A stretch of 25,768 nucleotides of DNA from a virus: positions 1 to 25,768 of the IMG/VR virus record IMGVR_UViG_3300032605_000125. The stretch is one strand, 5' to 3'. Positions 7,719 through 15,038 of the stretch are shown here, in pieces (within the stretch, counting starts at the first letter, position 1; every line of letters starts with the position of its first letter). Under the pieces are notes generated by a model. The model was not told the DNA's origin, ran no database searches, and saw only the letters and a program-made list of their open reading frames with translations. The position numbers and the translations under genes were made by a program.

Positions 7719-7747
7719 TTGACAACTACAAACTAAGAATGTATAAT
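7719..7747 (+). promoter_or_regulatory. Perfect consensus sigma70 promoter
   Basis: TTGACA at 7719-7724, exactly 17 nt, then TATAAT at 7742-7747. Both hexamers match the consensus at every position. The expected start is about 7754, leaving a leader of about 26 nt with AAGG 8 nt before the ATG at 7780. Confidence 0.88.
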
Positions 7748-7779
7748 TCACATATTATCAACAATTCAAGGTATAGTTA

Positions 7780-8217
7780 ATGTCAATGATTAGTGATGTA
7801 GTAGATTTAATAAATGATCCATACAATGGTCCAGAGGAAGGTGTAGATTTTTGGGTAGATGAACAGGGTCTAATACAGGTTAGCGACACTCGCACTGCTG
7901 GATTGATCATGCGCACAGTTAATACCAGTGGTAATTTTACCAGTCAACTGGTTAAAATCGGCCAAAAAGGCGATAGTGTACTCTTAGGATTTGATGAGTT
8001 ATTGAATATTGAGCCAGTATATGCTGCCCGTATTGGATATAAACATGACACCCAGGTTGAAGTAAAGAGCGATACAGTTGATAAATTCTTTATTTACGTC
8101 AATAAAAAACGTCTAGCTCGTACTTTTAAAAAACTAGCACAGGCTAAACGTTATATTAAACAATTAGACAAAGATCTACAACAAGAAGCTACTGAACCAG
8201 AAGCTACTGAGGATTAG
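7780..8217 (+). CDS. Unknown 145-aa protein, likely early-expressed
   Basis: Not recognised. It starts MSMISDVVDLINDP and continues as an alpha/beta protein with a central GDSVLLGFDELLNIEP stretch, a basic patch (KKRLARTFKKLAQAKRYIKQ, about 108-127) and an acidic tail with a short EATEPEATED duplication. No signal peptide, transmembrane segment or catalytic motif. It is the only plus-strand gene within the large minus-strand head region and is served by a perfect sigma70 promoter, which suggests expression immediately after infection rather than with late structural genes. A host-takeover or regulatory role is an inference from position only. Its 3' end overlaps the convergent gene at 8204 by 14 nt. 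Confidence 0.85.
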   Translation: MSMISDVVDLINDPYNGPEEGVDFWVDEQGLIQVSDTRTAGLIMRTVNTSGNFTSQLVKIGQKGDSVLLGFDELLNIEPVYAARIGYKHDTQVEVKSDTVDKFFIYVNKKRLARTFKKLAQAKRYIKQLDKDLQQEATEPEATED

Positions 8218-9514
8218 TTTTTGTCTGTTGTTGTTTTTGTTTTTGTTGAACCTGTTGCGTTTGTTGTGCTAAGGTCTTAAATTGATTTGCTAACTGTGGA
8301 TTTTGTGCTACAGTTGACATATCTTTCATTAGTGGTTGTATAGCCTTCATGTCATTGGCCGCAACAGGTTTGCCCTGACTAGCCGCATCTAATGCTTTTG
8401 ATATATTAGGTGCTGGAGCGGTACTTTGTGTAGCTGATTTTACCGCTTGAGTAGCTTGAGTCATATCTTGTACTTGTTTAGGATCCACTGCCGCTTGTCC
8501 TTGTGCCGGAGCACCTGACTGTGCTGGTTGCCCTGGTTGAGGCATACCTCCAGCTTGTGGGTTAGCCATAGGCTGTAGATCTTCGTCTACAGCTTTACCT
8601 TTTACTTTATCCGAATATGCTTGTGCGTTCTTGTGAAATTCAGCACTTAGGCGATCAAATGCTGCTTGTTTATCTTGATTACTCATTCCGCTGTTAGCAA
8701 TCTTTTCCATGCCACGTCTGAACGCTGAAATAACAGGAACATCACCTTTAGCTTCATCTATATCTTTCTTACCATTCCATTCCCAGATTTTCTTATGGGT
8801 ACTTAGGTCAGTAACTTCGATGTGTTTATATTCTTTTTCACCATGATAGATCATATACTGCGCACTGTAGATAGCATCGTTTTTATCAACAAAGTTACCT
8901 TTGTCGTAGCCATCGCAGGTTACTTTATAGTTAAATTCTTCTTTAGCTTCATCTAGATCATAAGGATGTGGATTGTCTTCATCATCGTGTTCTTGGCTCA
9001 TATCACTAGGCACTTCTTTAGGCCATGGAATAGATTTTGCAACATCTCTAGCCTTCATAGGCGTACCTTTTAAGGCTTTTTGTCCTGGTTTTAAGAAAGG
9101 GTTTTGACCACGAGGATCATAACCTTCTTGGTCTCCATGTTCATTCACACTAACTGTATTGTAACGCTTGCTTGGTTCACCAGTTTTACCGTAGTCACGA
9201 CTCGGACGACTACCTTTACGTTGTGGACGTTTTTCTTCCACACCTAGGTTATCTTCTTCTAATGTTTCTAAGAATTCATCAAATGCTTCTGCTAGCTCTT
9301 GTTCTTTGGTTTTAGGTTTAGGACCTTTACTTAGATCTTTAAGAATGCTTTCTTCACAACCGCCTACACCTTCACCTGGTTTTGGAGGATTAGGATTCTT
9401 ACCAGACCAATAACCTTTAAACTTAGGACCCGCTGGGTTATGCTCAGCTTTTTTCATGCTAGAGCCAGCACCCTCAAACAGGTCAATTTTAGCTAGTATT
9501 TTTTTAAAATCCAT
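8204..9514 (-). CDS. Modular putative head precursor with Q-rich tail
   Basis: The ATG at 9514 is preferred (MDFKKILAKIDLFE|G, directly after the upstream TAA) over an earlier in-frame start at 9556 inside the neighbour; this gives 436 residues. Candidate protease sites are LFE14|G, LAE76|A, LDE189|A and IDE254|A. Recognisable blocks: PAGPKFKGYWSGKNP with a Pro/Gly stretch (28-53); an acidic helix (70-95); the NEHGDQE...PGQKA linker (124-157) shared with the protein at 2052-3245; an alpha/beta module with YKVTCDGYDKGNF (195-246); a helical region (260-305); and a Pro/Gln/Ala-rich low-complexity tail. No enzyme motif. Its composition and multiple sites fit a head core component processed into fragments. 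Confidence 0.8.
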   Translation of the reverse strand: MDFKKILAKIDLFEGAGSSMKKAEHNPAGPKFKGYWSGKNPNPPKPGEGVGGCEESILKDLSKGPKPKTKEQELAEAFDEFLETLEEDNLGVEEKRPQRKGSRPSRDYGKTGEPSKRYNTVSVNEHGDQEGYDPRGQNPFLKPGQKALKGTPMKARDVAKSIPWPKEVPSDMSQEHDDEDNPHPYDLDEAKEEFNYKVTCDGYDKGNFVDKNDAIYSAQYMIYHGEKEYKHIEVTDLSTHKKIWEWNGKKDIDEAKGDVPVISAFRRGMEKIANSGMSNQDKQAAFDRLSAEFHKNAQAYSDKVKGKAVDEDLQPMANPQAGGMPQPGQPAQSGAPAQGQAAVDPKQVQDMTQATQAVKSATQSTAPAPNISKALDAASQGKPVAANDMKAIQPLMKDMSTVAQNPQLANQFKTLAQQTQQVQQKQKQQQTKTNPQ

Positions 9515-9515
9515 T

Positions 9516-9899
9516 TTATTTCTTCTTAGATCTTTTTTGTGTATATGTGCCGCCAAATAATGATCCTACTTGGCTTTTAGGTTTTCCTCCAGCCATTCCT
9601 GGAGTAGCAGCAATAGCACCTGAACCTGTACCACCAGCACTGGCATTTTCTGCTATGTGTGGTTGAACACCTTGTTCATGTTGGCTAAGAATATAATCAC
9701 CTACAGCAACAATCATACCTTTAGCTACCGCAATCTTTTCTTGACACCATTCAGGTAAGTCTTCGTTATCGTCTAGATTTTTAGCTAGCTCTAATGACAT
9801 ACGAATTGTTGTTAATAAATTATCTTTAACCATGCCTGCTTCGTCGTCATATTCTTCATGGCTGTATTCTGATTCGTTAATAAATTCTGATGGTTTCAT
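9516..9899 (-). CDS. Putative internal head protein, MKPSEFINE leader
   Basis: 127 residues. The MKPSEFINE|S leader is close to T4 internal protein leaders. Residues 15-77 form an acidic helical domain with LPEWCQEKIAVAKGM and GDYILSQHEQG; the C-terminal third is Gly/Ala/Ser-rich (SAGGTGSGAIAATPGM) and ends in a basic QKRSKKK. A late promoter TATAAATA lies 20 nt upstream, with AGGA before the ATG. The next gene starts one base after the stop, so the two are probably co-translated. Packaging is inferred; the function of the helical domain is unknown. Confidence 0.78.
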   Translation of the reverse strand: MKPSEFINESEYSHEEYDDEAGMVKDNLLTTIRMSLELAKNLDDNEDLPEWCQEKIAVAKGMIVAVGDYILSQHEQGVQPHIAENASAGGTGSGAIAATPGMAGGKPKSQVGSLFGGTYTQKRSKKK

Positions 9900-9919
9900 A
9901 ATGTGTTCCTAATATAGTG

Positions 9920-9927
9920 TATTTATA
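9920..9927 (-). promoter_or_regulatory. Consensus T4-type late promoter TATAAATA
   Basis: Minus-strand TATAAATA, an exact match to the T4 late consensus, overlapping the TAA of the upstream gene (9923-9925) and 20 nt before the next ATG at 9899. It is the best late-promoter candidate in the window. Confidence 0.68.
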
Positions 9928-10243
9928 CTGTTACTATAAATGATAGTTGAGTTCTATTAATATTATCATCTGGAGTAATAGAATTGTTAATAGTTAAACC
10001 TTTAAGGACAAATTGAGCAGTGGAATTGCTGGGATTTAAGATTGGTTCTATTTTAATTATATTTTCAACACCGTGTTCCAATTCAACCCAGATGTCTTCT
10101 CTAATATAATGACTGATTTCCCATATCCAATTACGTTCGGTAACCATGTCATCGTTTACATATAATCTATATTTGTTAGATTCTATCGTTACCCATCTGG
10201 GGCCCAGACAATGGACATCTACTTTTATATTCTTAACAGCCAT
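9923..10243 (-). CDS. Small beta-rich protein, 106 aa
   Basis: Not confidently recognised. 106 residues of alternating hydrophobic strands (VKNIKVDVHCLG, KYRLYVNDDMVTER, IWVELEHGVENIIKIEP, QFVLKGLTINN), suggesting a beta-sandwich. The order of strands, including a Y/W-x-V/F-N/D-D/E-x-x-M turn and a final I-D/N-D/N strand, resembles the 147-aa protein at 11180-11623, so the two may be distant paralogues. Calcium-dependent carbohydrate-binding modules have a similar layout, but this is weak. It starts 3 nt after the cytidylyltransferase-like gene ends. A decoration or host-binding role is possible. Confidence 0.68.
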   Translation of the reverse strand: MAVKNIKVDVHCLGPRWVTIESNKYRLYVNDDMVTERNWIWEISHYIREDIWVELEHGVENIIKIEPILNPSNSTAQFVLKGLTINNSITPDDNINRTQLSFIVTV

Positions 10244-10246
10244 AGA

Positions 10247-11149
10247 TTAAACAGGCTTAACACCTTTGCCTACATCTTTACCAACTTTAATCTGTCTTGT
10301 TGCTGGGCTTTTTCGTCCTACTAGACCAAATGCTTTCATTTCTTTACCCAAAGTCTCGGGACGAACATCTACAGTTAATCCCATTACATATCGTGGATCA
10401 TTGCCACCTTTAACAACACCCGAAGCCTCATCCATGTGTTTAAAGTATTCTACTTCACGTTCATGTTTTTTAGCGGCCGCTTTACTTGGAAAGTCTCCAA
10501 GATTCTTACCTGTCTTTTTACTAACTAATCTATAACCACTACCATGTTTAACAATGTGTTCTAATAACATACCTTTACGCACTGCGTGGAATAATGGTTT
10601 AGCTAGTTCGCCTGCGCCAGTTGCTTGAGCAAATGCTGCTATATCGTTGGCTTTGGCTGCAGCACGGGCGGCACTAGCACTTACTCCGGCTATTCCTTCG
10701 TCGTCAGGATCACGATCCCCACTACTAATAAAATTAATAGCGTCAAATTTATAATAAACATTACCGCCTTCTGCTCCATTGTATTTTTCTAATAATTCTT
10801 TAAAACTGTCTAGTCGATCACTACCTGCTACGAACGTAACAGAGCGATAGCCTTTATTATATAACCATTCGGCAATCTGCATTATGGTTCTTAGTCTAAG
10901 ATCCTGTACAATGTGCCCTGCTTGGTTGGGAAATAATGCTTTAAGGAATTTTACTTTTGTTTGGTAATCTAAAGGATTTTTCTTAGCGTCATGACTTTGG
11001 CTAGAAAAGATAAAGTAATCGCCACCGTGTGCCGATCTAACCACTGTGTCAATTAACTGAGCATGCCCGATAGTAGGCGGATTCATACGGCCGAAACAGA
11101 AGCTCGCATGTCTTTTGTCTATTGCTTCAAATAATTCATTTAGGAACAT
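10247..11149 (-). CDS. Cytidylyltransferase-fold enzyme, putative head cargo
   Basis: 300 residues, MFLNELFE|A start (candidate cleavage after E8). The next 180 residues are a nucleotidylyltransferase domain: FCFGRMNPPTIGHAQLID with the TIGH (T/HxGH) nucleotide-binding motif at 26-29, and GVSASAAR at 155-162 where the family has the ISSTxxR motif. This superfamily, which includes NMN adenylyltransferases and glycerol-3-phosphate cytidylyltransferases, transfers NMP with release of pyrophosphate; the acceptor is not readable here. A basic module, HGSGYRLVSKKTGKNLGDF (202-220), and a possible MDE241|A site follow, so the C-terminal part may be released as a separate peptide. GATAAATA lies 22 nt upstream. 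Confidence 0.83.
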   Translation of the reverse strand: MFLNELFEAIDKRHASFCFGRMNPPTIGHAQLIDTVVRSAHGGDYFIFSSQSHDAKKNPLDYQTKVKFLKALFPNQAGHIVQDLRLRTIMQIAEWLYNKGYRSVTFVAGSDRLDSFKELLEKYNGAEGGNVYYKFDAINFISSGDRDPDDEGIAGVSASAARAAAKANDIAAFAQATGAGELAKPLFHAVRKGMLLEHIVKHGSGYRLVSKKTGKNLGDFPSKAAAKKHEREVEYFKHMDEASGVVKGGNDPRYVMGLTVDVRPETLGKEMKAFGLVGRKSPATRQIKVGKDVGKGVKPV

Positions 11150-11171
11150 AGTAAATCCGTAATATTTACTA

Positions 11172-11179
11172 TATTTATC
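11172..11179 (-). promoter_or_regulatory. T4-type late promoter-like GATAAATA
   Basis: Minus-strand GATAAATA immediately after the stop codon of the 11180-11623 gene and 22 nt before the ATG at 11149, a geometry compatible with a normal leader. Confidence 0.58.
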
Positions 11180-11623
11180 TTAGATTTTCTCTAATAACCA
11201 GATGTAAAACGGACTGGTAAATTTAAGCGTATATGCACCATTCCAGCCCAAATTTATACAGCTATCTAAATGATTAATCATTTCCCCTTTATACATACAG
11301 GGAGTATCTAATATATATTCAGCTGACCAAAGCAAGTTGCCTAGGCTAATATCGTCGATAGTGATATCATCAATATTTAATAACATGTCGTTAATGATGT
11401 TATTGTTTTCTAATAATGTGTCATCGTCGGTTTTATTATCTAAACGAATTTTTAAAACGTGATCGCCTTCAGATACCTCTCGTTCAAAAGTAAAAGTTTT
11501 AGTTGAAGAATCTGCTTCACCACTGATCATTAACTGTTCGTCAAACCAGATAGAAAAAGCGGGCAGTTTTTTCCAAACTGTCCCACTTAGTGATATATCA
11601 AATTTGAGATTTTCTATTTCCAT
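11180..11623 (-). CDS. Beta-rich acidic protein, 147 aa
   Basis: Not confidently recognised. Predicted strands alternate through the whole chain (LKFDISLSGTVWKKL, AFSIWFDEQLMIS, TFTFEREV, HVLKIRLDNKTDDD, LLNIDDITIDDISLGNLLW), followed by a Trp/Gly/Tyr-containing C-terminus. The many Asp/Asn residues in loops near LDNKTDDD and NIDDITIDD could bind calcium, as in some carbohydrate-binding modules, but this is a guess. It starts on the last base of the glycosyltransferase stop (TAATG) and is therefore coupled to it; a glycan- or virion-surface role would fit. Possible distant relative of the 106-aa protein at 9923-10243. Confidence 0.7.
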   Translation of the reverse strand: MEIENLKFDISLSGTVWKKLPAFSIWFDEQLMISGEADSSTKTFTFEREVSEGDHVLKIRLDNKTDDDTLLENNNIINDMLLNIDDITIDDISLGNLLWSAEYILDTPCMYKGEMINHLDSCINLGWNGAYTLKFTSPFYIWLLEKI

Positions 11624-12453
11624 TATTGGGCTTGTTTAGCAGCTGTTTGTGCTGGAGTGATATCTGGCATTTCTGCTGGTTTTTGACCAGTTAATACGCT
11701 TAGATCACCAGCAAATTCATAATGCCCGCTGTGGTTTAGCAACACTTTGGCATGAGCATAGATCTCACCACCTAGTTTAGCCCAACGACGACAGAATGTC
11801 CAGTCTTCACTTAGATAGTGACCTTTTTCATCAATTTCGCAATCAAAAATCGCATACATAGTTGGCTCATATTGTTTACCTAGACCGACATCATCCACGT
11901 ATTTTGTTTCTGGATGAGCAGCACATAGTTTTTCATATACATGACGTTTGAACATCATAAAACCTGTGCCCATGGTATCCACTGGGAAAATGTCATTCAT
12001 AATAACAGTACCAGGTTTAACGTTGATAACATAGCTAATTGGCAAGGCTTTCTTAGGATACAATCCACCAATAACATCTTTGTCAGTGGCCAACATCATA
12101 AAGATCGCTTCTGGTTGGAAACGGATGTCTGCGTCGATGAACATAAAGTGTGTAGCCGCTTGATTGGTCATCATTTTAGCCATTAAGTTGTTACGAGCAC
12201 GTGTAACTAATGATTCGTTAACCATAGTGTCTAGTGACCATTGTAAGCCAGTTTTACTTGCCATTAAGATAAAACGCAAGAAGCTAGTAAAACAAGGTTC
12301 TGTAATCATACCACCATATGCTGGAATACCAAAGTGAACATGTACTTTACTAAAGTCAAATTGCTGTGGTTGTCCTTGTTGCGGTTGTTGTAATGCGTTT
12401 TGCATTAACGCAGGTGAATTGGGTTTAATACGTTTTGATTGTTTGGTTGCCAT
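11623..12453 (-). CDS. GT-A glycosyltransferase
   Basis: 276 residues. A Gln/Pro-rich N-terminal 35 residues precede a GT-A catalytic domain: strand VHVHFGIPAYGG (37-48), a helix with TRARNNLMAKM (84-94), and FIDADIRFQPEAI with the metal-binding DxD at D107-A-D109. SEDWTFCRRW (about 218-227) matches the acceptor-side E/D-D motif of family 2-like enzymes. It would transfer a sugar from a nucleotide-sugar, perhaps to virion proteins, phage DNA or the host surface; the acceptor is unknown. ATG is preceded by an AGAGAG purine run. The downstream beta-rich protein is translationally coupled. Confidence 0.83.
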   Translation of the reverse strand: MATKQSKRIKPNSPALMQNALQQPQQGQPQQFDFSKVHVHFGIPAYGGMITEPCFTSFLRFILMASKTGLQWSLDTMVNESLVTRARNNLMAKMMTNQAATHFMFIDADIRFQPEAIFMMLATDKDVIGGLYPKKALPISYVINVKPGTVIMNDIFPVDTMGTGFMMFKRHVYEKLCAAHPETKYVDDVGLGKQYEPTMYAIFDCEIDEKGHYLSEDWTFCRRWAKLGGEIYAHAKVLLNHSGHYEFAGDLSVLTGQKPAEMPDITPAQTAAKQAQ

Positions 12454-12476
12454 TGAAAATCTCTCTTTTAATTGAA

Positions 12477-12641
12477 TTATGCTACTGTTATTTCTACAAG
12501 TGTACCTGCCCCAGCAAGCTCTTGTACTACTGCTTCTAAACCGTCAACGGTATCACTAGTAAAAATGTCAGTTGCGTCTTCATCATTTCTTAACATTTTA
12601 CTTACAGTAATTACTATTGTTTCTTCGTGTAACTTTGCCAT
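12477..12641 (-). CDS. Small acidic hypothetical protein, 54 aa
   Basis: A short minus-strand gene. AGGAG precedes two adjacent ATG codons (12644 and 12641); the second has the better spacing (6-7 nt) and gives MAKLHEETIVITVSKMLRND, ending in GTLVEITVA. Strand-helix-strand pattern, acidic, no Cys, no transmembrane segment. A GATAAATA element lies about 28 nt upstream. It sits between the ClpA-like gene and the glycosyltransferase. Function unknown; ribosome-binding site and promoter support its being real. Confidence 0.72.
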   Translation of the reverse strand: MAKLHEETIVITVSKMLRNDEDATDIFTSDTVDGLEAVVQELAGAGTLVEITVA

Positions 12642-12668
12642 CATAGGCTCCTAATAATATACTACTAT

Positions 12669-12676
12669 TATTTATC
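12669..12676 (-). promoter_or_regulatory. T4-type late promoter-like GATAAATA
   Basis: Minus-strand GATAAATA in the 54-nt gap after the ClpA-like gene, 24-27 nt before the start of the 54-aa gene. It would drive the small protein, the glycosyltransferase and the beta-rich protein late in infection. Confidence 0.6.
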
Positions 12677-12698
12677 GGAGCCTAGTTAGGCTATAAAA

Positions 12699-15011
12699 TT
12701 ATTCTACAACAATGATACCGTTCTCGTCAACAGTTTTATTTTCTAATAGATCTAACATTGGTGCTACCGCATCAAATGCTATAGCATCATTTTTATAATC
12801 TACAGAAATAATAGTACCACTGGCAATGTGATCGAATAAGATCTTTTTACTTAGTGGTACTTTAATAAGTTCGTTGATCTTACGTGCTAGTGGACGTGCG
12901 CCCATCTTAGGATCAAAACCAACGTCAGTTAAGTGGTCTACTAGAGGTTCAGTAAAGCGTAAGGTAATGGATTTTTCAGCAAGTAATTCATTAAGCTCGC
13001 TTAGGAATTTAATTACAACTTTCTTCATCGAAACTTTATCTAGTTTATTGAACTTGATCACAGCATCTAAACGATTGCGGAATTCTGGTTTAAAGAATTT
13101 TTGTGCCGCAGCATCATCAGTGCCTTCTTTTTGTTGACTGCGTCCAAAACCAATTGCGTTTTGTTCAGCATCACTAGCACCCAAGTTACTAGTTAAGATA
13201 ACAATACAGTTGCGGCAATCTGCTTTCTTACCATTACTTCCAGTAATAAAGCCCTCGTCCATGATGCTCAATAATAAGTTATTGATATCAGGATGTGCTT
13301 TTTCGATCTCATCTAACAAGATAATACTGTGTGGGTTGCGTTCAACTTCACTAATCAGCAGTCCACCACCTAGGTTACCATCTTCATAGCCCACATAGCC
13401 CGGAGGAGCACCAATAAGTTTAGCCATACTATGTTTTTCTTGATATTCACTCATATCAAAGCGAATTAGTTTCATAGCTAAGTTTTCACTTAATAGTTTA
13501 CATAGTTCTGTTTTACCAGTACCAGTTGGTCCTAAGAACAAGAAATTACCCACTGGTTTGTTGTGTGATTTCATACCAGCTTTGGCTACATAGATTTTTT
13601 CTAATACGCTGTCAACTGCGGAATCTTGCCCATACAAACGTTCTTTGATATTAGTATCAAGATTAATTAAGTTGGTGCTGGCTTTTTCTGTTAGCAAATG
13701 ATCACGTGGGATCTTAGTTGCTTTGCTGATAGTATCAACAATTTCTTCTTTACCGATAACAAAGTCTGCGTTCTTGATCTTCAAACGAGCACAGCTCATA
13801 TCAATTAGATCAATGGCCTTATCTGGTAAACGTTTGTCAGTTTGGTGACGAACACTTAGATCAACTGCGGCTTCAACAGCTTCGTCTGAAATAACGCCAC
13901 CATGGAATTTTTCAAAGTGATTGCGTAGACCGTATAAGATATCTTTAGCCACTTCAGGAGTAGGCTCATCAACATTTAGTTTATAAAAACGGCGCATTAA
14001 AGCACGATCTTTTTCGAAACTCTGTGTGTATTCTTCAAATGTAGTGCTAGCAATAACTTTAATACCACCTTTGGCCAATGCTGGTTTAAGCATGTTAGCA
14101 AAGTCTACTGAACTACTACCACCTGCGCCAGCACCCTGCATTTGATGTGCTTCATCAATAAACAGGATAGTTTTACCTTTTTGACCTAGAGCAGTAAGAA
14201 CTTCTTTGAGTTTTTCTTCAAACTCGCCACGATATTTACTACCAGCAAGCAAGCTACCAATTTCTAAATTGTATACTGTGTATTCTTTTAGATATTCAGG
14301 TACTTCTTTGTGTATAATCTTATAAGCAAGACCTTCGGCAATAGCAGTTTTACCTACACCAGGATCACCAATCATTAATACGTTTGATTTATTACGGCGA
14401 GCAAGTACTTGAGCAATTTCTTCTAGTTCATATTCACGCCCGATAACTGGATCAATTTTTCCTTCTTCAACATGTTTGTTAAGATCAGTACAATATTCTG
14501 CTAGGATCTTATCGGCGTAATCTTTCTTAGCCGATTCTCTTTTATTAGATGTAGGTTTAGTTAACCTATCAGCATTTTCCTCGGCATAGAATGATACAAG
14601 TTGCTTACGATTAATACCCCACTTGAGTATAAAATAACTAGCATGACTGTTTGGTTCTTGTGTTAGACTTAAGAACAAGTCAATAGGCTCGAGTTGTTCA
14701 CGGGCACTAAAGATAACCTGTGTAAACGCACGATTAAACACACGTTCTAAACTGTGTGTACGCATTGGAGCAATATCTTCTTTTTCCAAATTGACTAAAT
14801 GATCTTGCTTGCCTAAAAAGTCATATAGATCCCTTAAAAGATTTTCAACATCTGCGCCGTAATCGACTAATAATTTATTAAAGCTGGGGAATTCTACTAG
14901 ACCTGTTAATAAATGTTCTAGTGTAACGTATTCGTGTTTGTAGTCTTTAGCAAGAGCACAAGCATGGTTAATAATTTTTTCAATATCTGGATTTGTGTGC
15001 ATTTCAGACAA
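12699..15011 (-). CDS. clpA: ClpA-type AAA+ protein unfoldase
   Basis: 770 residues, close to bacterial ClpA and lacking the ClpB middle coiled coil. The N-domain (about 1-145) has the Clp repeat pattern (EYVTLEHLLTGL). AAA-1: Walker A GDPGVGKT (215-222), Walker B TILFIDEAH (281-289). AAA-2: Walker A GPTGTGKT (494-501), Walker B IILLDEIEKAHP (563-574), pore-loop-type GYVGYEDG (538-545). In ClpA the segment before FxPEFRNRLD holds the IGL loop that docks on ClpP; here it reads AIGFGR (619-624), an IGF version as in ClpX. I chose TTG at 15011 because AGGAG lies 5 nt upstream; the next ATG at 15002 is too far. Probably unfolds substrates for host ClpP. Starts 22 nt after dnaJ. Confidence 0.93.
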   Translation of the reverse strand: MSEMHTNPDIEKIINHACALAKDYKHEYVTLEHLLTGLVEFPSFNKLLVDYGADVENLLRDLYDFLGKQDHLVNLEKEDIAPMRTHSLERVFNRAFTQVIFSAREQLEPIDLFLSLTQEPNSHASYFILKWGINRKQLVSFYAEENADRLTKPTSNKRESAKKDYADKILAEYCTDLNKHVEEGKIDPVIGREYELEEIAQVLARRNKSNVLMIGDPGVGKTAIAEGLAYKIIHKEVPEYLKEYTVYNLEIGSLLAGSKYRGEFEEKLKEVLTALGQKGKTILFIDEAHQMQGAGAGGSSSVDFANMLKPALAKGGIKVIASTTFEEYTQSFEKDRALMRRFYKLNVDEPTPEVAKDILYGLRNHFEKFHGGVISDEAVEAAVDLSVRHQTDKRLPDKAIDLIDMSCARLKIKNADFVIGKEEIVDTISKATKIPRDHLLTEKASTNLINLDTNIKERLYGQDSAVDSVLEKIYVAKAGMKSHNKPVGNFLFLGPTGTGKTELCKLLSENLAMKLIRFDMSEYQEKHSMAKLIGAPPGYVGYEDGNLGGGLLISEVERNPHSIILLDEIEKAHPDINNLLLSIMDEGFITGSNGKKADCRNCIVILTSNLGASDAEQNAIGFGRSQQKEGTDDAAAQKFFKPEFRNRLDAVIKFNKLDKVSMKKVVIKFLSELNELLAEKSITLRFTEPLVDHLTDVGFDPKMGARPLARKINELIKVPLSKKILFDHIASGTIISVDYKNDAIAFDAVAPMLDLLENKTVDENGIIVVE

Positions 15012-15030
15012 GATAGCTCCTAACTAAAAA

Positions 15031-15038
15031 TATTTATT
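15031..15038 (-). promoter_or_regulatory. Weak late promoter-like AATAAATA
   Basis: Minus-strand AATAAATA overlapping the dnaJ stop codon and about 19 nt before the TTG start of the ClpA-like gene. First base differs from both TATAAATA and GATAAATA, so this is only a candidate for separate late expression of clpA. Confidence 0.3.

Noticed and set aside
9515-9556. Longer start for the 8204-9514 head protein
   Set aside because: The additional residues lie inside the preceding gene and would hide the targeting-like leader; the ATG at 9514 directly follows the upstream stop.
12679-12692. Inverted repeat AGCCT-AGTT-AGGCT after the clpA-like gene, considered as a terminator
   Set aside because: Only 5 bp of stem with a 4-nt loop, and no T tract follows on the minus strand. 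It may still be a weak mRNA hairpin.
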